Source: Clostridiaceae bacterium
GTDB taxonomy: Bacteria; Bacillota; Clostridia; Lachnospirales; Lachnospiraceae
Direction: 5' to 3'
DNA length: 64,000 nucleotides
NCBI GenBank assembly: GCA_910575795.1
Contig: CAJTGE010000028.1
Span: 19,038 to 83,037, forward strand
A model generated the notes under the pieces. The model was not told the DNA's origin. It did no database searches and saw only the letters and a program-made list of their open reading frames with translations. Position numbers and translations under genes: made by a program. Positions within the stretch are counted from its first letter, which is position 1. Every line of letters begins with the position of its first letter. This document shows, one piece after another, positions 63,928-64,000 of this stretch.

Positions 63928-63972
63928 TTACTTTTCAGATATCCCTTAGTAAAATAATACTGAGGTGATAGC

Positions 63973-64000
63973 ATGAATGTTAGAAAGTTTAAATCGGACA
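63973..64000 (+). CDS. Start of a gene running off the window
   Basis: ATG 63973 after GAGGTGATAGC; only MNVRKFKSD is visible. The opening (xxxRKFKxxD) is like GNAT acetyltransferases, but nine residues are too few to name it. Confidence 0.5.

Overview
The window looks like a chromosomal segment of a spore-forming, GC-rich clostridium, probably a Lachnospiraceae gut anaerobe. Grounds: ruvAB next to zapA and a U32 peptidase, CotF-type coat proteins, a butyryl-CoA:acetate CoA-transferase, rubredoxin and desulfoferrodoxin, ECF-type transporters, and strong AGGAGG ribosome binding sites throughout. I saw no rRNA, tRNA or CRISPR array.

Layout. 1-9.3 kb: housekeeping genes (U32-zapA-ruvB-ruvA operon, RNase H-like exonuclease, cold shock protein, Hsp33, a methyltransferase). 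9.4-12 kb: an operon of nucleoside hydrolase, ECF S component and radical SAM protein behind a preQ1-I riboswitch, read as queuine/queuosine salvage. 12.2-14.3 kb: a secreted protein, YccF and a MATE remnant. 14.3-17.9 kb: purE-purM-purN-purD. 18-20 kb: a chemoreceptor, then an intergenic block full of repeats.

20.4-38.2 kb is the most unusual part: about 18 kb, all on the minus strand, with a promoter at 38.2 kb and a terminator-like hairpin at 20.5 kb. It encodes a probable contractile injection machine: sheath-like and tube-like proteins, two FHA-type proteins, two PP2C-like proteins (one membrane-anchored with helical repeats), two unrecognised proteins in the position of baseplate components, an Hsp70/actin-fold ATPase, a DUF4280 (PAAR-like) tip, a VgrG-like spike, an HNH-nuclease candidate effector, a pentapeptide-repeat protein and small immunity-like genes. 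I do not see a T6SS membrane complex, ClpV or phage lysis genes.

38.5-42.5 kb is a scar region: Rpn-family nuclease, truncated flippase, frameshifted IS4-type element and an internally deleted integrase. 42.7-55.5 kb returns to ordinary genes: desulfoferrodoxin, CarD, YihY, L,D-transpeptidase, BioY, rubredoxin, MATE and MFS exporters (the MATE behind a tandem-hairpin leader with a terminator), coat proteins, a butyrate CoA-transferase with a crotonase, and a CPA2 antiporter. 55.5-58.3 kb: TlpA lipoprotein, a MITE-like palindrome, an atypical sirtuin and Hsp20 under CIRCE control. 58.4-64 kb is a decayed defence island: pglZ (BREX), an AlbA_2 regulator, a SIR2-like gene and another gene, each broken by internal deletion, frameshift or nonsense change, then an XRE regulator, a second MITE-like element and a truncated ATP-binding protein.

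Several families of structured intergenic repeats are scattered through the window and recorded separately.
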